Shown: piece by piece, positions 25,693 to 33,831 of the stretch | How the letters are laid out: every line of letters begins with the position of its first letter | How positions within the stretch are numbered: the stretch's first letter is position 1 | Assembly: GCA_017543905.1 (NCBI GenBank) | Contig: JAFYFC010000040.1 | Span: forward strand, 50,824 to 114,823 | DNA: 64,000 bases | Direction of reading: 5' to 3' | Source: Clostridia bacterium | GTDB taxonomy: Bacteria > Bacillota > Clostridia > Christensenellales > Aristaeellaceae | Made by a program: the position numbers and the translations under genes | The notes under the pieces: generated by a model | Database searches by the model: none | What the model was told of the DNA's origin: nothing | Seen by the model: the letters and a program-made list of their open reading frames with translations, nothing else

Positions 25693-25748
25693 ATCATTTG
25701 CTATGTGCTTAACCGCGCTGCAGCGCGGTATATCAAGGAGGAATACAG

Positions 25749-27779
25749 ATGTCCGTTGCAATCAACATCGTGCTTATCCTTGCGTCCCTCGTGCTGATCG
25801 TTTCCGTGCTTATGCAGGAAGGCAACAAGCAGGGACTGGGAGTCATCGGCGGCGCAGCCGAGACCTTCCTTGGCAAGAATAAGGCAAAAAGCGCCGAAGG
25901 CAAGTTATTAAATATCACCCGCATTACCGCGGCGGTATTCGTAGTGCTGGCGATACTCGCCACATGGCTTAATGCGCGCACCTACACCATTACATACCGC
26001 GACGAGAACGGTGACGAGTTTTTCCCGTCTCTGGCAAGCGAGGTTTATTTGTCGAATACGCTCTACGGCACAAGCGAAACCTACGAGGATCACTATGCGG
26101 AAAGCCTGCGCGAGTACATAATCGCAAATCTCGCCGCCGACAATTACGAAAGCGACTATCAGAGACTCTACACGAGCTCCCAGAACAAAGAAATAACCGC
26201 TGCGGAGCTCAATCAGGCGCTGACCGAGCTTACTCAGGCAGATTACGACAAGCTTTCCGATAAAAAGCTCGCCAAGTACGAAGAGGATTATCAGAAATCC
26301 CTGCGCTCGAACACCTCTTACGCAAACGGCGCAAGCATCACCACGATGCCGACTCCCCAGAAGACCGGCTACACTGGCAAATGGGTAATCGACTCAAACG
26401 GCAACGGCAAGGCCGACGAAGGCGAAAACGAAGCCCTGCCCGAAACGATGGGACGCAAGTCCTACTCCGCGGTGCCCGTGTATACTGTTAACGATTATAC
26501 CGTAAGGATACTGATGGGCAGCAGGAGCGAGGATCCGGCACCTGAAACCGACGAAGCCGACGACGCGGCAAATATCGCCGCAGCGACAGATGCCGGCGAT
26601 ACCGAAGCGCCCGATACCGAAGAGGCGGACGACGCTTTGATCGAAGATTCCGAGGCCGTCGCCGTAGCGGAAGAGCCCGGTAACTCTGCCGCCGACGAAG
26701 CCGCCGACGAAGCCGAGCCCGAGGTGCTGTTCACATTCACCGGCAATTACGGCAGCGCTATCGATTACGAGGGCAAGGACGTAACTGAGGAGCTCGAAGG
26801 CTGGTACGTATTCTTCTCCACCGACGCGGACGCGCTCACGAACGGCGCTATCTACAAGACCGTGCTGCCCGAGACCGTACCTGCTCAGAATGTGGATTAT
26901 TACCTGCATTACGCGCACGGCGGATTCGTCAAGTACTTTATACCCGAGGAGGCCGAAGCAGAGCCCGCCGAAGAAACCGCTGACAGCGCAGAAGCATCCG
27001 ATACGGACGAGACCGCAGACACCGGCAACGCTCAGACTGACGATACCGAAACTGCCGGCGGCGAGATCGAATGGTTCCCGAAGCTGCAGGATTCCATCGA
27101 CTATCAGCAGTATTACTACTTCGCAAATGAAGGCCAGCTCTACGATTTCACCGGCGTATACGAAGCCGAGGTCGCGGCGGCAACAGAGAACGGCACGCTC
27201 GACATGCTGCGCACGTTTGTGTTCTACGGCGATGCGATCACCCTGTACCCCGTGCCCAGCGTACCTGCCGGATTTGTTGGCGTTTGGGAGCCTGAGCTTG
27301 ACGGCAGCGTAATGGACGACACCGACCACGAGCTCCATGCGGTATTCTACGAGGACGTAACCGTAACGCTGGTCGACAATAAGCCTGCCGAGGCAATTGC
27401 AGAGCCCGAGACCGAGGCGGAGCCGGAAGAAACAGGCGAAACCGCAGCCCCCGCCGACGAAGCCGAGCAGACCGGCGAAGATACGACAGAGCCCGCTGAA
27501 GAGACTGAAGAGTCCTCCGAGAACGAAGAGGCCGAAGCTCCCGCCGACAACGTCATCTTCACCTTCTCCGGCAAGGGACGCACGATCGACTATAAGGGCT
27601 ACGACGTACTGCCTGAGCTCGAAGGCTACGAAGTGAGCTGGAGCGAGGAGCTGCCCACCGTAGTGCCCGACGAGAACGTAACGATTTACGTGGTTTACAC
27701 GAAGTCAGGCGAAGCTGCGGAAGACACGACAGACGCTTCCTCAGACGGTGAGACCGAAACCGTGACCGACGGAGAATAA
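25749..27779 (+). CDS. secG: SecG with large C-terminal extracytoplasmic extension
   Basis: 676 residues, while SecG is usually 70-110. Residues 1-77 are a complete SecG: helix 1 (INIVLILASLVLIVSVLMQ), the conserved cytoplasmic loop EGNKQGLGVIGGAAETFLGK, and helix 2 (ITAAVFVVLAILATWL). The remaining 600 residues are soluble. About 78-255 form a Tyr-rich region with YTITYRDENGDEFF and a calcium-loop-like DSNGNGKADEGE (215-226). Two related modules follow (about 326-388 and 601-650; both have FTF[TS]G, IDY.G.DV and ELEG), separated by Glu/Ala/Thr-rich linkers and a further unrelated module (about 440-540). SecG's C-terminus faces outward in the known topology, so the tail would sit outside next to the channel exit. 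Continuous frame, good GGAGG site; rnr downstream is the standard neighbour. Confidence 0.9.
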   Translation: MSVAINIVLILASLVLIVSVLMQEGNKQGLGVIGGAAETFLGKNKAKSAEGKLLNITRITAAVFVVLAILATWLNARTYTITYRDENGDEFFPSLASEVYLSNTLYGTSETYEDHYAESLREYIIANLAADNYESDYQRLYTSSQNKEITAAELNQALTELTQADYDKLSDKKLAKYEEDYQKSLRSNTSYANGASITTMPTPQKTGYTGKWVIDSNGNGKADEGENEALPETMGRKSYSAVPVYTVNDYTVRILMGSRSEDPAPETDEADDAANIAAATDAGDTEAPDTEEADDALIEDSEAVAVAEEPGNSAADEAADEAEPEVLFTFTGNYGSAIDYEGKDVTEELEGWYVFFSTDADALTNGAIYKTVLPETVPAQNVDYYLHYAHGGFVKYFIPEEAEAEPAEETADSAEASDTDETADTGNAQTDDTETAGGEIEWFPKLQDSIDYQQYYYFANEGQLYDFTGVYEAEVAAATENGTLDMLRTFVFYGDAITLYPVPSVPAGFVGVWEPELDGSVMDDTDHELHAVFYEDVTVTLVDNKPAEAIAEPETEAEPEETGETAAPADEAEQTGEDTTEPAEETEESSENEEAEAPADNVIFTFSGKGRTIDYKGYDVLPELEGYEVSWSEELPTVVPDENVTIYVVYTKSGEAAEDTTDASSDGETETVTDGE

Positions 27780-27793
27780 GAAATATTCAGCTT

Positions 27794-27824
27794 ACGGCAT
27801 GCAGTCAGATCGGCTGCATGCCGT
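27794..27824 (+). terminator. Hairpin between secG and rnr
   Basis: Perfect 11-bp arms ACGGCATGCAG / CTGCATGCCGT with a 9-nt loop, followed by TTTATAAAC, only 14 bp before the rnr start. It may terminate most secG transcripts or attenuate rnr. Confidence 0.6.
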
Positions 27825-27837
27825 TTTATAAACGAAA

Positions 27838-29988
27838 ATGGATATACAGACGACTATACTCGAAGCAATTGCGAACGCACGGCGTCCGCTTTCTGTAAGC
27901 GAAATCGCAGAACGCAGCGGACTTGACAAGCCTGAAGTGCGAAATGCGTGCGAGACCTGCATAACAGAGGGCGTGCTTATTTGCGCCAAAGGCGGCAAAT
28001 ACGCTCTGCCATATATGCTGGGACTTAAAAAGTGCACCGTGAAGGCTAAAAGCGGCGCGCCGGCTTTTGCGCGCGCATCAGACGGAGGCAGCGACATATA
28101 TCTGGATATGCCCTATGAGCAGGCGTTTGACGGCGATATCGTGTTTGTACGCGTAACGCAGGACGGCGAGAAGCCGCGCGGCACGCTGCACAGCATAATA
28201 AAACGCGCAGCGAACCGCGTGACCGGCACGCTGTATCTTGATGCGCCCGAGCGCGGCTATTCCCGCCGCCGCAAAGGACGCAGACCGCATTACGTGCCCG
28301 AAAACAGATACCTTGCGCTTATAAGCGATAAGCGCTACCCGCGCCAGGCGCTTGTTAAGGGCGCGCTGCCAGACGCAGAGCCGGGCGACATGTGCGTTTT
28401 CGAAGTGACCAAATGGCCGCTCAAGGGCACCGAAATGCAGGTACGTCTCGAGCAGGTGCTCGGACGGGAAAGCGATCTCGGAGTGCATCTCTCCGCGCTG
28501 TGCGCGATGCATAATATAAGCGAGGATTTCTCCCCCGAAGCGCTCGAAGAGGCCGCCGCATACGGCGAAGATCCTAAGCGTTACGATATCGACGGCCGGC
28601 TGGATCTGCGCGGAGAAACGATATTTACGATAGACGGCGCGGACGCGCAGGATTTTGACGACGCGGTGTCGCTTGAGCGCAGACACGACGGCTGGACGCT
28701 CGGCGTGCATATCGCGGACGTAAGCCACTACGTAAAGCCCGGCAGCGCACTGGACGCCGAAGCGCGCGAACGGGGCACGAGCGTGTATCTGCCAGGGCGC
28801 ACGATACCCATGCTGCCCGAAAGCCTGTGCAACTGCCTGTGCTCCCTGATGCCGCACAGGGACAGGCTCACGTTTTCCGCTATTATGGAGCTTGACTCAC
28901 AGGGCGTCACGCAGTCACTGCAGATACGTCCGTCCGTAATACGCTCCTGCGCGAGGCTCACTTACGAAGACGTGAACGAAATGCTTGCCGGCAGAGCAAA
29001 CACCGTGCCGCCTGAGCTGCACGCAGTGCTCACTGAAATGAACTCGCTCGCGTCGCTTTTGCACGCAAACCGCGTCAGGCACGGCTCGCTTGAGCTCGAC
29101 ATGCCGGAGGTCGCCTTCAGTCTCGACGAAACCGGTTATCCTACAGAAATAAAGGCGCGCGAACGCGGCGACGCGCACAGGCTCATCGAGGAGTTCATGC
29201 TCGCCGCGAACCGCGCAGTCGCGTCTCACGCGGAAAAAACCGAGCTGCCTTTCCCCTACCGCGTGCACGAAAAGCCTGACAGCGAAAAGCTGGACGCGCT
29301 CGAGGAAACGCTCGCCGCCATCGGAAAGCCCATGCATTTCGGGAAGTCGCCCACCCAGTCGAGGCTGCAGACTGTACTGGACGCTTTCAGAGGCAAGCCA
29401 AACGGTATCGCCGTGTCCGAAATGCTGCTGCGCGCCATGAGCAAGGCGCGCTACAGCGAAAAGAACCTTGGCCATTACGGACTTGCGTTCGACGATTACT
29501 GCCACTTTACCTCTCCGATACGCCGCTATCCCGACCTGCTCGCGCACAGAATGCTGCGACTGCAGGCAAATACCCGCCTGACTGCCGAGGACGATCTGCG
29601 TCTGACCGCTAGCATGCACACGCTGACAGACGAAGCAAGCGAAAACGAAGAAGAGGCCGCTCAGTGCGAGCGCGAGGCGGACAAGCTCATGTGCGCGGCC
29701 TACATGAAGAGGAATAAATCCAAGGTGTTTGCAGCGGCCGTCACGCGCTTTATCAAAAAAGGCGCGTGCGTAACGCTTGAAAACTGCTGCGAAGGCATAA
29801 TCCCCTTCCGGAACATGGACGACGTATACGGGCTTGACGAAACCCACGTGTTTATGATGGGCAGAAGCACCCGCCGTATAGTGCGGCTCGGAGACACGGT
29901 ATACGTAAAATGCACAGACGCGGATATTTCGTGCGGAGAAGTGGAATTTGAATTGCTGCCGGAAAGAAAGCAGAAGCGCAAAGGCTGA
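27838..29988 (+). CDS. rnr: Ribonuclease R
   Basis: 716 residues. A processive 3'-5' exoribonuclease for structured RNA decay. Domains in order: N-terminal winged helix (RRPLSVSEIAERSGLDKPEV), cold-shock OB folds, the RNB catalytic domain with the metal-binding DAQDFDDAVSLERR and GVHIADVSHYVKPG, further YAxFTSPIRRYPDLLAH-like sequence (FTSPIRRYPDLLAH), and a C-terminal S1 domain. The start codon is preceded by TTTATAAACGAAA and not by a recognisable ribosome site, odd for this genome, and a hairpin lies just upstream. secG-rnr is a conserved Bacillota pair; smpB, often next, is missing here. Confidence 0.93.
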   Translation: MDIQTTILEAIANARRPLSVSEIAERSGLDKPEVRNACETCITEGVLICAKGGKYALPYMLGLKKCTVKAKSGAPAFARASDGGSDIYLDMPYEQAFDGDIVFVRVTQDGEKPRGTLHSIIKRAANRVTGTLYLDAPERGYSRRRKGRRPHYVPENRYLALISDKRYPRQALVKGALPDAEPGDMCVFEVTKWPLKGTEMQVRLEQVLGRESDLGVHLSALCAMHNISEDFSPEALEEAAAYGEDPKRYDIDGRLDLRGETIFTIDGADAQDFDDAVSLERRHDGWTLGVHIADVSHYVKPGSALDAEARERGTSVYLPGRTIPMLPESLCNCLCSLMPHRDRLTFSAIMELDSQGVTQSLQIRPSVIRSCARLTYEDVNEMLAGRANTVPPELHAVLTEMNSLASLLHANRVRHGSLELDMPEVAFSLDETGYPTEIKARERGDAHRLIEEFMLAANRAVASHAEKTELPFPYRVHEKPDSEKLDALEETLAAIGKPMHFGKSPTQSRLQTVLDAFRGKPNGIAVSEMLLRAMSKARYSEKNLGHYGLAFDDYCHFTSPIRRYPDLLAHRMLRLQANTRLTAEDDLRLTASMHTLTDEASENEEEAAQCEREADKLMCAAYMKRNKSKVFAAAVTRFIKKGACVTLENCCEGIIPFRNMDDVYGLDETHVFMMGRSTRRIVRLGDTVYVKCTDADISCGEVEFELLPERKQKRKG

Positions 29989-30043
29989 AAGCGCCTAAGC
30001 AGCTGATGCAAAGGCGCGTACGATGCCATGCGCCCGACGCGGC

Positions 30044-30604
30044 TCATTTTCTCACGAGCTTCGAATATATCCGTTCGCGGAACCAGCTTTCAGTGGACGC
30101 GTTTATCGCGTCCTCCGGCGTAAACCATCTTACGGCGGTATTCTCGCCCTCGCGCGGGCGTACAGGACAGGTATCGTCCGCCTCTGCGAGGTACGTGACG
30201 TTCAGATGCAGGTGCGAAGCGACGTACGAGCCGCGTTTTTCGTGGCCGTCGACCGTGAGCACCTCGATGGAATATATGCCGTCCCGCGCAAGGCGCACGC
30301 GCGCAATGCCGCTCTCTTCCATGACCTCCCTGAGCGCGACGGCGGCAAGATCGGTTTCGCTGTCCGCATGGCCGCCCAGCCAGGCCCACGAATCGTATAT
30401 GCTGTGATACGCCATAAGCACCTTCGTGCGCGCCGGGTTGACCGTCCACGCGGAAGCGGTCATGTGGCACAGGATATTCGTTCGCTCGAACACGTCGTCA
30501 AAACGCTCAAGGCACATGAGAATGGTTTCCCTGTCCCGCGCCTCCTGCTCGTTCACAGGCACATAGGCGCGTATTTCACTGATTAGCTGCGCTCGCGTAC
30601 TCAT
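30044..30604 (-). CDS. Nudix hydrolase
   Basis: 186 residues. The Nudix box is complete: GGHADSETDLAAVALREVME followed by ESG, placing the metal-binding REVMEE at about residues 93-98. Preceding WTVNPARTKVLMAYH and following RWFTPEDA fit the IDI/Nudix family that is common in Bacillota. The likely reaction is hydrolysis of a nucleoside diphosphate linked to another group, but substrate prediction from Nudix sequence is unreliable. It is transcribed divergently from the SpoU methyltransferase gene across 201 bp. Confidence 0.88.
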   Translation of the reverse strand: MSTRAQLISEIRAYVPVNEQEARDRETILMCLERFDDVFERTNILCHMTASAWTVNPARTKVLMAYHSIYDSWAWLGGHADSETDLAAVALREVMEESGIARVRLARDGIYSIEVLTVDGHEKRGSYVASHLHLNVTYLAEADDTCPVRPREGENTAVRWFTPEDAINASTESWFRERIYSKLVRK

Positions 30605-30763
30605 ATGACTTACCCTGCCTTCGCTAAAGCCTGGACGCCAAACCGGAATGCCGATATGCGGCGTCTGCGTCCGTGAGCATTATACAGTAGAGCGCGCGCA
30701 CGGTAAAGCCCTAATTATTATAAAAGCTTTATTTCAGCGTTAGCGGAAACGTATAAATCAGCT

Positions 30764-30781
30764 TGTGCGCCAAAGCGCACA
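30764..30781 (+). other. Short hairpin in the leader of the SpoU gene
   Basis: Perfect 7-bp arms TGTGCGC / GCGCACA with a CAAA loop, 24 bp before the methyltransferase start. It is not followed by a T run, so it is not a typical terminator. Its role, if any, is unknown. Confidence 0.3.
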
Positions 30782-30805
30782 GAGCTGTTATGACCGGAGA
30801 TTCAT

Positions 30806-31612
30806 ATGCCTCAGATAATCGAGATAAACGACATAAACGCGCCTGAGCTCGAAATATACGCGCGTCTTACAGGCAGACAGCTTGTGCGCTCTGATATGTT
30901 CGTGGCGGAAAGCGTAAACGTGATACAAAGCGCTCTGGACGCGGGGCTTGAGCCCGTCAGCCTGCTGTGCGAAAAGCGTCATATTTACGGCAAAGCCGCC
31001 GCGCTCGTCGCGAGGATGGACGGCGTTCCGGTATATACCTCCGAGGACGAAACGCTCGCCTCGCTTACCGGGTACGAGCTGCACAGAGGCTGTCTGTGCG
31101 CGTTCAGAAGGCCCGCTCCGCTCACGCCGGCGCAGGCTCTTGAAGGCGCGCAGGCGTGCGCCGTGCTCGAGGACGTAAACGACGCAGAGAACATCGGCGC
31201 GATATTCAGAAGCGCGGCGGCGCTGGGCGTCGGCGCGCTGCTCATGACGCCGTCGTGCGCGGACGCGCTTTCGCGCCGCAGCGTACGGGTGAGCCTGGGC
31301 GCGGTGTTCCGTATAAAACACGCCCGCATCCCCGAAATCGCAGACGGCGGCGCGGATATACTGCGCGCGCACGGCTTTACCGTCTGCGCGCTCGCACTGA
31401 GAGACGAGAGCGTAAACCTCGCAGAGCTTGACGCTCGCAAGCCTGCGCTGCTGCTTGGAAGCGAAGGCGGCGGCCTGCGGGCGCAGAGCATAGCTGCAAG
31501 CGATATCTGCGTGCGCATACCCATGTCCGCAGGGGTGGATTCGCTGAATATCGCCGCCGCTGCGGCAGTTGCGTTCTGGGAGATACGCAGGCGCGATCTG
31601 CGCTGCAAATAA
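30806..31612 (+). CDS. SpoU/TrmH-family RNA 2'-O-methyltransferase
   Basis: 268 residues. An N-terminal substrate-binding domain of about 110 residues is followed by the knotted SPOUT catalytic domain. All three signature motifs are visible: VNDAENIGAIFRSAAALG, LLLGSEGGGLRAQSI and IPMSAGVDSLNIAAAAAVA. These enzymes methylate rRNA or tRNA ribose with S-adenosylmethionine. The exact RNA target is not predictable, although the length and N-terminal domain fit the rRNA-methylating branch. CCGGAGA precedes the ATG. The gene is converging on the Mrp operon. Confidence 0.9.
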   Translation: MPQIIEINDINAPELEIYARLTGRQLVRSDMFVAESVNVIQSALDAGLEPVSLLCEKRHIYGKAAALVARMDGVPVYTSEDETLASLTGYELHRGCLCAFRRPAPLTPAQALEGAQACAVLEDVNDAENIGAIFRSAAALGVGALLMTPSCADALSRRSVRVSLGAVFRIKHARIPEIADGGADILRAHGFTVCALALRDESVNLAELDARKPALLLGSEGGGLRAQSIAASDICVRIPMSAGVDSLNIAAAAAVAFWEIRRRDLRCK

Positions 31613-31694
31613 GCCGCTGTTAAAGCAAAATCGATTTACTTGGGATTTTTGCGGCGCAGACGTCACGCTTATTGACGCAGAAAACCCGAAGGTC

Positions 31695-33830
31695 CTATTT
31701 CATTTTCAGCAATACGTACACGAACGCGAACACGATGCCTATCGTACATATTATCAGGCCGAACGTCACGGTGTTCGTAAAATACGAGCCGTACCTCAGA
31801 TCGGTCACTTCGCGCGGATCAGGTCTTATTTGCGGCTTCAGACGCTCGAGCTCTTGCTGCACTGCGGCCTCGTGGCGTCTGAGCCTGTCTGCCGGGCCAT
31901 GCGCCTTTGAGCGCAGATCGTGAGAATGATCTGTAAACAGCGTTTCCTTTAAAAACAGCGCCAGCATATCGGTCGCGCTTTCAAACACGCGCGATAAAAG
32001 CGCGATTATAACGGTAAAGGCGTGCGCGAATGCGTCGCCTGTTTTTTCGATCATGCCGCACACATACGCAAGCGCTTTCGTGAACGTAGCAGCGGCAAAG
32101 TCGCCCGCGCAGGACAGCACGCGGCAGACCGCGCCGAGTGCGTCTGGCAGCAGTCTGCAGAAAAGCGGTCTGTAAACCAACTCCTCTAAATCGAGCCGCT
32201 CCGGCCATCTGTCCGTATAGCCCTGTGCTTCGTCGCAGAGGAACCTGCGCACAAACAGCACGTAAACGAGCGTACCGATAATAAGCGTCACTGCGCCGCC
32301 CGCAAGGTTTTTAAGGCTGAAAAACGCGATATCCTCCGGCGCGGACTGCCCGAAGAACGCAAGCCCCTTCCCCGCCGCCACGCGCAGCAGCAAATGCGGG
32401 ACGCAGCCCAGCAGCGGGATAAGCAGCGCGGAAAGCAAAAGCGACGTGCGCGATGCGGCGTCGGCATATGTGCGTGCGCACGCGTCGTAACGGGCCTGAG
32501 TTTTGGAATCCCGATTCTTCTGAATGAATATGCATATGTAGGTCTTCAGCATATACGCCGTGGTAAGACCGGCCGCGAACAGGAATACCCATTCGCATAC
32601 GCGAAACGCAAACAGCCCGCTCTCCTCAGCCAGTTCCACAAGCCCCTCGTGTATCATTGTCTTTGAGATATATCCGTTAAAGCCCGGCACGCCCATAAGC
32701 CCCAGCGCTCCCGTGAGATAACAGATATGCAGCAGCGGCTTTTTCCGCCCGAAGCCGCGCAGCGCGTTCAGATCCAGCGTATGCGCGTTCATGTATACGA
32801 CGCCCGCTGACATAAACAGCGTGAGCTTAAGCAGCGAGTGGTTTATCATATGCGTGAGCGCTCCCGCGGACGCAAGCCCGCCCTCTGCGTTCATCAGGAC
32901 TCCCGACGCGATCCCGGTAAGGATATAGCCTATCTGCGACATGGACGAGCACGCGAGCGTACGCTTAAGGTTGACCGAAAACACGCCCAGCACCGCGCCC
33001 GTCAGCATCGTGGTAAGGGCAAGCGCCAGCAGTATGCAGCCGTATACCTGCGAGCCGGAAAAAATGTTGTACGATACAACTATCACGCCGAGCACTCCTA
33101 CCTTTGTGAGCATACCGCTCAGCAATGCGCTGGCAGGCGCGGGCGCGACAGGATGCGCCTTAGGCAGCCAGATATGCAGCGGAAACGCGCCCGCTTTGGC
33201 AAGGAAGCCGAAAAGTATCAACGCGGAAGCGGTATAGACCGCAGATGTCCTGGGTGCCGAGGCGAGCGATTCGTACGCGAGCGTAGATGTCTGGCTGTAC
33301 ATAAGCATAAGCCCCATAAGCGTCACCATGCCGCCCAGCACGGCTATAGCCAGATAAGTCGCGGCGGCGCGCATTGCCGGCGCGCTTTCCTCGTGCGCGA
33401 CCCACGGATATGACGAAAGCGACATAAGCTCGAAGAATATGAACGCCGTGTACAGATCGTTTGCCAGAAACACGCCCATAACGCCGCACAGCGTAAGCTG
33501 ATTAAAGAAGTAATACCGCGTGCGGTTGTGGTAATGCGCAAAATACGCCCGCGACATGAGCGTGGTTTCAAACCACATGAACGCGGCCATGCATACGTAC
33601 AGCGCACGGAAAAAATCCGCCCTGAACGTAAGCGTCATGCCGCACACGTTTTTAAGCTCGAGTGCGTATTCTTTGTTTCTCCCGGCGCATATAAGCAGAT
33701 AAACGCTAAGCGCGAAGCACGCAAACGTCACCGCGCGCATAAACAGGTCTCGCGTCTGTTTGCGGCCGCTTCCGATAAGCCTGACCGCACACGCGCCCAG
33801 CAGCGGAACAAGTATAAGCACGGCGATCAT
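31695..33830 (-). CDS. Mrp/Mbh antiporter subunit, MrpD/NuoL-like (fourth copy)
   Basis: 711 residues, the longest of four antiporter-like subunits. Proton_antipo_M core of about 14 helices with the key residues of the proton path: Glu in FIFFELMSLSSYPWVAHEES (helix 5) and Lys in FGFLAKAGAFPLHIWLPKAH (helix 7), then HPVAPAPASALLSG. About 230 residues follow the core, with further hydrophobic segments and a basic, charged stretch (DLRSKAHGPADRLRRHEAA), ending in one last transmembrane helix. The tail recalls the C-terminal extension of NuoL/MrpA without clear homology. Last gene of the operon, one base after the preceding stop (TGATATG). Confidence 0.9.
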   Translation of the reverse strand: MIAVLILVPLLGACAVRLIGSGRKQTRDLFMRAVTFACFALSVYLLICAGRNKEYALELKNVCGMTLTFRADFFRALYVCMAAFMWFETTLMSRAYFAHYHNRTRYYFFNQLTLCGVMGVFLANDLYTAFIFFELMSLSSYPWVAHEESAPAMRAAATYLAIAVLGGMVTLMGLMLMYSQTSTLAYESLASAPRTSAVYTASALILFGFLAKAGAFPLHIWLPKAHPVAPAPASALLSGMLTKVGVLGVIVVSYNIFSGSQVYGCILLALALTTMLTGAVLGVFSVNLKRTLACSSMSQIGYILTGIASGVLMNAEGGLASAGALTHMINHSLLKLTLFMSAGVVYMNAHTLDLNALRGFGRKKPLLHICYLTGALGLMGVPGFNGYISKTMIHEGLVELAEESGLFAFRVCEWVFLFAAGLTTAYMLKTYICIFIQKNRDSKTQARYDACARTYADAASRTSLLLSALLIPLLGCVPHLLLRVAAGKGLAFFGQSAPEDIAFFSLKNLAGGAVTLIIGTLVYVLFVRRFLCDEAQGYTDRWPERLDLEELVYRPLFCRLLPDALGAVCRVLSCAGDFAAATFTKALAYVCGMIEKTGDAFAHAFTVIIALLSRVFESATDMLALFLKETLFTDHSHDLRSKAHGPADRLRRHEAAVQQELERLKPQIRPDPREVTDLRYGSYFTNTVTFGLIICTIGIVFAFVYVLLKMK

Positions 33831-33831
33831 A

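Noticed and set aside
29989..30043. smpB/tmRNA downstream of rnr
   Set aside because: The space after rnr is only 55 bp and the next gene is a Nudix hydrolase on the other strand.
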